From: Acanthosoma haemorrhoidale | Lineage: Eukaryota; Arthropoda; Insecta; Hemiptera; Acanthosomatidae | Direction: 5' to 3' | NCBI GenBank assembly: GCA_930367205.1 | Contig: OV884014.1 | Coordinates: forward strand, 108,848,138-108,912,137 | DNA length: 64,000 bases | Part shown: positions 61,780 to 64,000 of the stretch, piece after piece | Layout: every line of letters starts with the position of its first letter | Position numbering within the stretch: the stretch's first letter is position 1 | Notes under the pieces: generated by a model | Databases searched by the model: none | Told to the model about the DNA's origin: nothing | Seen by the model: only the letters and a program-made list of their open reading frames with translations | Made by a program: the position numbers and the translations under genes

Positions 61780-62175
61780 TTTTTTTTTCTTCATAGCCCC
61801 TTTAAATTTACAGATCATTATAGATCCTCAGGCGAATCTATTTAAAAATTATTTTGTATTTCCTGTAGCATCACTACATTATATACAGGTTTTGTTATTT
61901 TATAGAAATTATATAATCGAATAAACAAACATAATGATATACATTATACGTGACTAGACTAAACTGTCTAATAAAGGGGATGGGGCTCACCTTTTTGATC
62001 AACCTTAAAACTAACTTACGTACTAATTCTTATCCTAATTTTTCCCCGACAGTCTGTTGCCATCGATGCGGGGTCATAGTGTTAAACACTGGATTTGTCA
62101 GGTGCTGCAACGAGTCAAAAAACTTAATGTGTCTCCGGCGGATGAACTCACCCACCGACGGCACATCAAGCTATC
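61780..62175 (-). mobile_element. LINE A copy A5, 5'-truncated
   Basis: On the minus strand: RRRHIKFFDSLQHLTNP and the family stop, then a full uninterrupted 3' UTR ending AAAGGGGCTATGAAG plus a short A-run (T-run at ~61779-61789). It is the reference that reveals the two insertions in copy A3. AATTCAAT occurs at 61772-61779 and at 62212-62219. If these are the target duplication, about 36 bp of non-LINE filler (62176-62211) sits at the 5' junction. Confidence 0.85.
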
Positions 62176-62219
62176 TTGTTCCCGCTGCGCAAGCCCACAA
62201 AGAGAGGCGACAATTCAAT

Positions 62220-64000
62220 CGAAATATTCGTTAAAACTATTTATATGGTTTACTAAATTTGCTCAACTTATAATGTTTTACTAAATTTGATGATCGTATA
62301 TGGCTGTATTTTTTTAAATCCCAAACTGTTGATAAATGACGCTTCATTATCCTAATGATCATCAAGGCCTTAAATTTAACTACGTTACGGGTTGAATTAC
62401 TTTTGATAATTAATTATGGTTAGTGGCCTCGAAGATATGTTTGTGCCGCCCAAACATTAAATTGTAACTACCATATATATGCAACGTATCCTTTGATGTC
62501 ATAGAATACACAGTTGATATTCCAGACCGAAGTGTTTGAAAGTAAAGCCTCTTTGAGAGAGCAAACAGACAATGATGTTTGAAATTGTCTGTTTGGTTTG
62601 TTTATCTTAGAAGTGGCCTTTTTTGGACAACTAGCCACCAGTCGTCAGTGGCGAGGAACGCACGTTTAGTTCCATGCCTATCCGCTACGTAAGTTTTCCC
62701 CGAACGGAAGTACAAGATGGATAATATATTCAAGGGTTCTGTCGAATGCTAAAGGACAAGACGTCTAAATGTCTATATGGCCCGGTTTTATTGCATCATA
62801 TCCATCCTGAGGGGAATATCTTAGGAGCTTTTATAGCTGTCGTAATTCCCTTAGGTCGTATCTTCTGCGTCAATACTCTAAAGAGAGGCATTTCGCTATT
62901 GTCTTATCCTACCCGCCATCTTTCTAAATGCGAAACTCGTGTAAAATCCCACTTAGACCTGCGTTATGGCGCACCATCAAGCTCACCATCACCATAAAAT
63001 ACCTTCTGAATACGCAAAACGTTATTGATTTAAATCCGAACATAGCCGCTAACTAAAAGAACACAACTTTCGAACAAAACTAAAAGACATAACTAACTGC
63101 ACAACGGCAAATCACTAAAAAAATATTGACCTAACAAACATTCGTTTTAGAAAAACTTAAATTATATGAAACCATTAAACCACAAAATTATATATTATTA
63201 TTGTTTCCATGCATTAACTTTTAAAAAAATGGTTACTCAAAATAGCACTAATTTTGGAACATAGTTATTGATATCTAAAGAACAGCGATAGGAAAAGCAG
63301 TGCGTAATAATTATAGTTGTAAAGAACATTATATAACATAACCAACCTTATTTTTAGATTAATATGTTATCGTTGTAATTAACTATATCTTATGGACCGT
63401 ACCTTATGGTCCATACCTTGTTATCCATACCTAATGGTCGTGTATTAACTAAAAAAAAATACATTTGATGTCCTTACATTACTTTTTTTGGGAATTAGTG
63501 AAGCCAAATCGAGTTTATTATTTATAAATTAAATATCAAATTAAGCGTCAAAAAATAAATTATGAAAAACTACCCGAGAATGACTGTGAGCATCGAAATT
63601 TATCTGTTATCAGCAATTTAAATTTGTTCGTTATCAGAAAGAGTTTTCTTGCGACTAGTACTAAAAAAAAAAAAAAAAGTTTTTAGTCGCAGACTTTATT
63701 AATCAAAATTTAAACAAAATGCATTGATTATTTAAAGCCGAATCTTTTAGTATCTGAGACTAGCTTTAAATAATTCGCCCATGTTAAAACATTTTAATCC
63801 GTGCCTTTAAAAGGGCACTTTGTTTAGTTAATGTTTTTTTCTCATCCTTATCTTCCATTAGGGCTACTTATCTCCTAAACTGTAACAGATTGTATCATCT
63901 ACTGTTTTTGTTAGCCTCTCTTGTATTTAGTATTTACTAGTTTAATTATTATATCTACAAGTGAGGAGGTTTTCTTTTCAGCTTCCACTTGCGTTTATAT
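62220..64000. other. Intergenic to window end
   Basis: Mostly AT-rich with no recognised gene or repeat. An 83-codon frame at 62746-62997 shows no known domain. Confidence 0.5.

Noticed and set aside
1..64000. CRISPR arrays, bacterial operons, riboswitches or intrinsic terminators
   Set aside because: The window is eukaryotic in every respect. The only regular arrays are a minisatellite, microsatellites and short LINE/repeat-D tails.

Overview
The window reads as a nuclear chromosome segment of an arthropod, most likely an insect. It is AT-rich, and apart from retroelement proteins it shows no long ORF. It is crowded with Jockey-like LINEs, a BEL/Pao and a Ty3/gypsy LTR retrotransposon, mariner relics, solo LTRs and short tailed repeats. 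There are no bacterial features, and I cannot name the species. I found no host protein-coding gene that I would defend. Short exon-like pieces with splice signals occur near 10.2, 19.5, 22.3 and 24.6-27.2 kb.

Layout. 1-31 kb is mostly intergenic DNA sprinkled with short copies of four recurrent families, named here LINE A, LINE B, LINE C and repeat D. It also holds two related solo LTRs (4282-4871, 15628-16301, each with a perfect 5-bp TSD), decayed mariner transposases (5.8-6.6 and 28.9-30.0 kb), a 24-bp minisatellite (12.4-12.8 kb), a TC-rich microsatellite (21.0 kb), and a tandem duplication (24.6-27.2 kb) that encloses a shortened U1 snRNA-like sequence. At 31.7-34.7 kb two LINE C copies lie head to tail, separated and flanked by three copies of one target site. 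The second copy carries a 669-codon open reverse transcriptase. 39.3-44.1 kb is a complete, intact-looking Ty3/gypsy element on the minus strand with identical LTRs. 50.4-59.2 kb is a three-level nest: a LINE A copy interrupted by a near-complete BEL/Pao element and again by a LINE B copy, with target duplications readable for all three insertions. 59.7-62.2 kb holds more LINE copies, including one of about 37 bp of LINE sequence plus a 56-58 nt poly(A) tail.

The most notable observation is in the Ty3/gypsy element. No tRNA-type (TGG...) primer site follows its 5' LTR. Instead, the 11 nt directly after the LTR are the exact reverse complement of an 11-nt stretch inside the LTR. That is the geometry of self-primed (Tf1/sushi-type) reverse transcription. 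The same element has a canonical A AAA AAC slippery heptamer four codons from the end of gag, in the frame that leads by -1 into pol. Together with identical LTRs and two open frames this suggests a recently, perhaps still, mobile element with an unusual priming mode for an arthropod.
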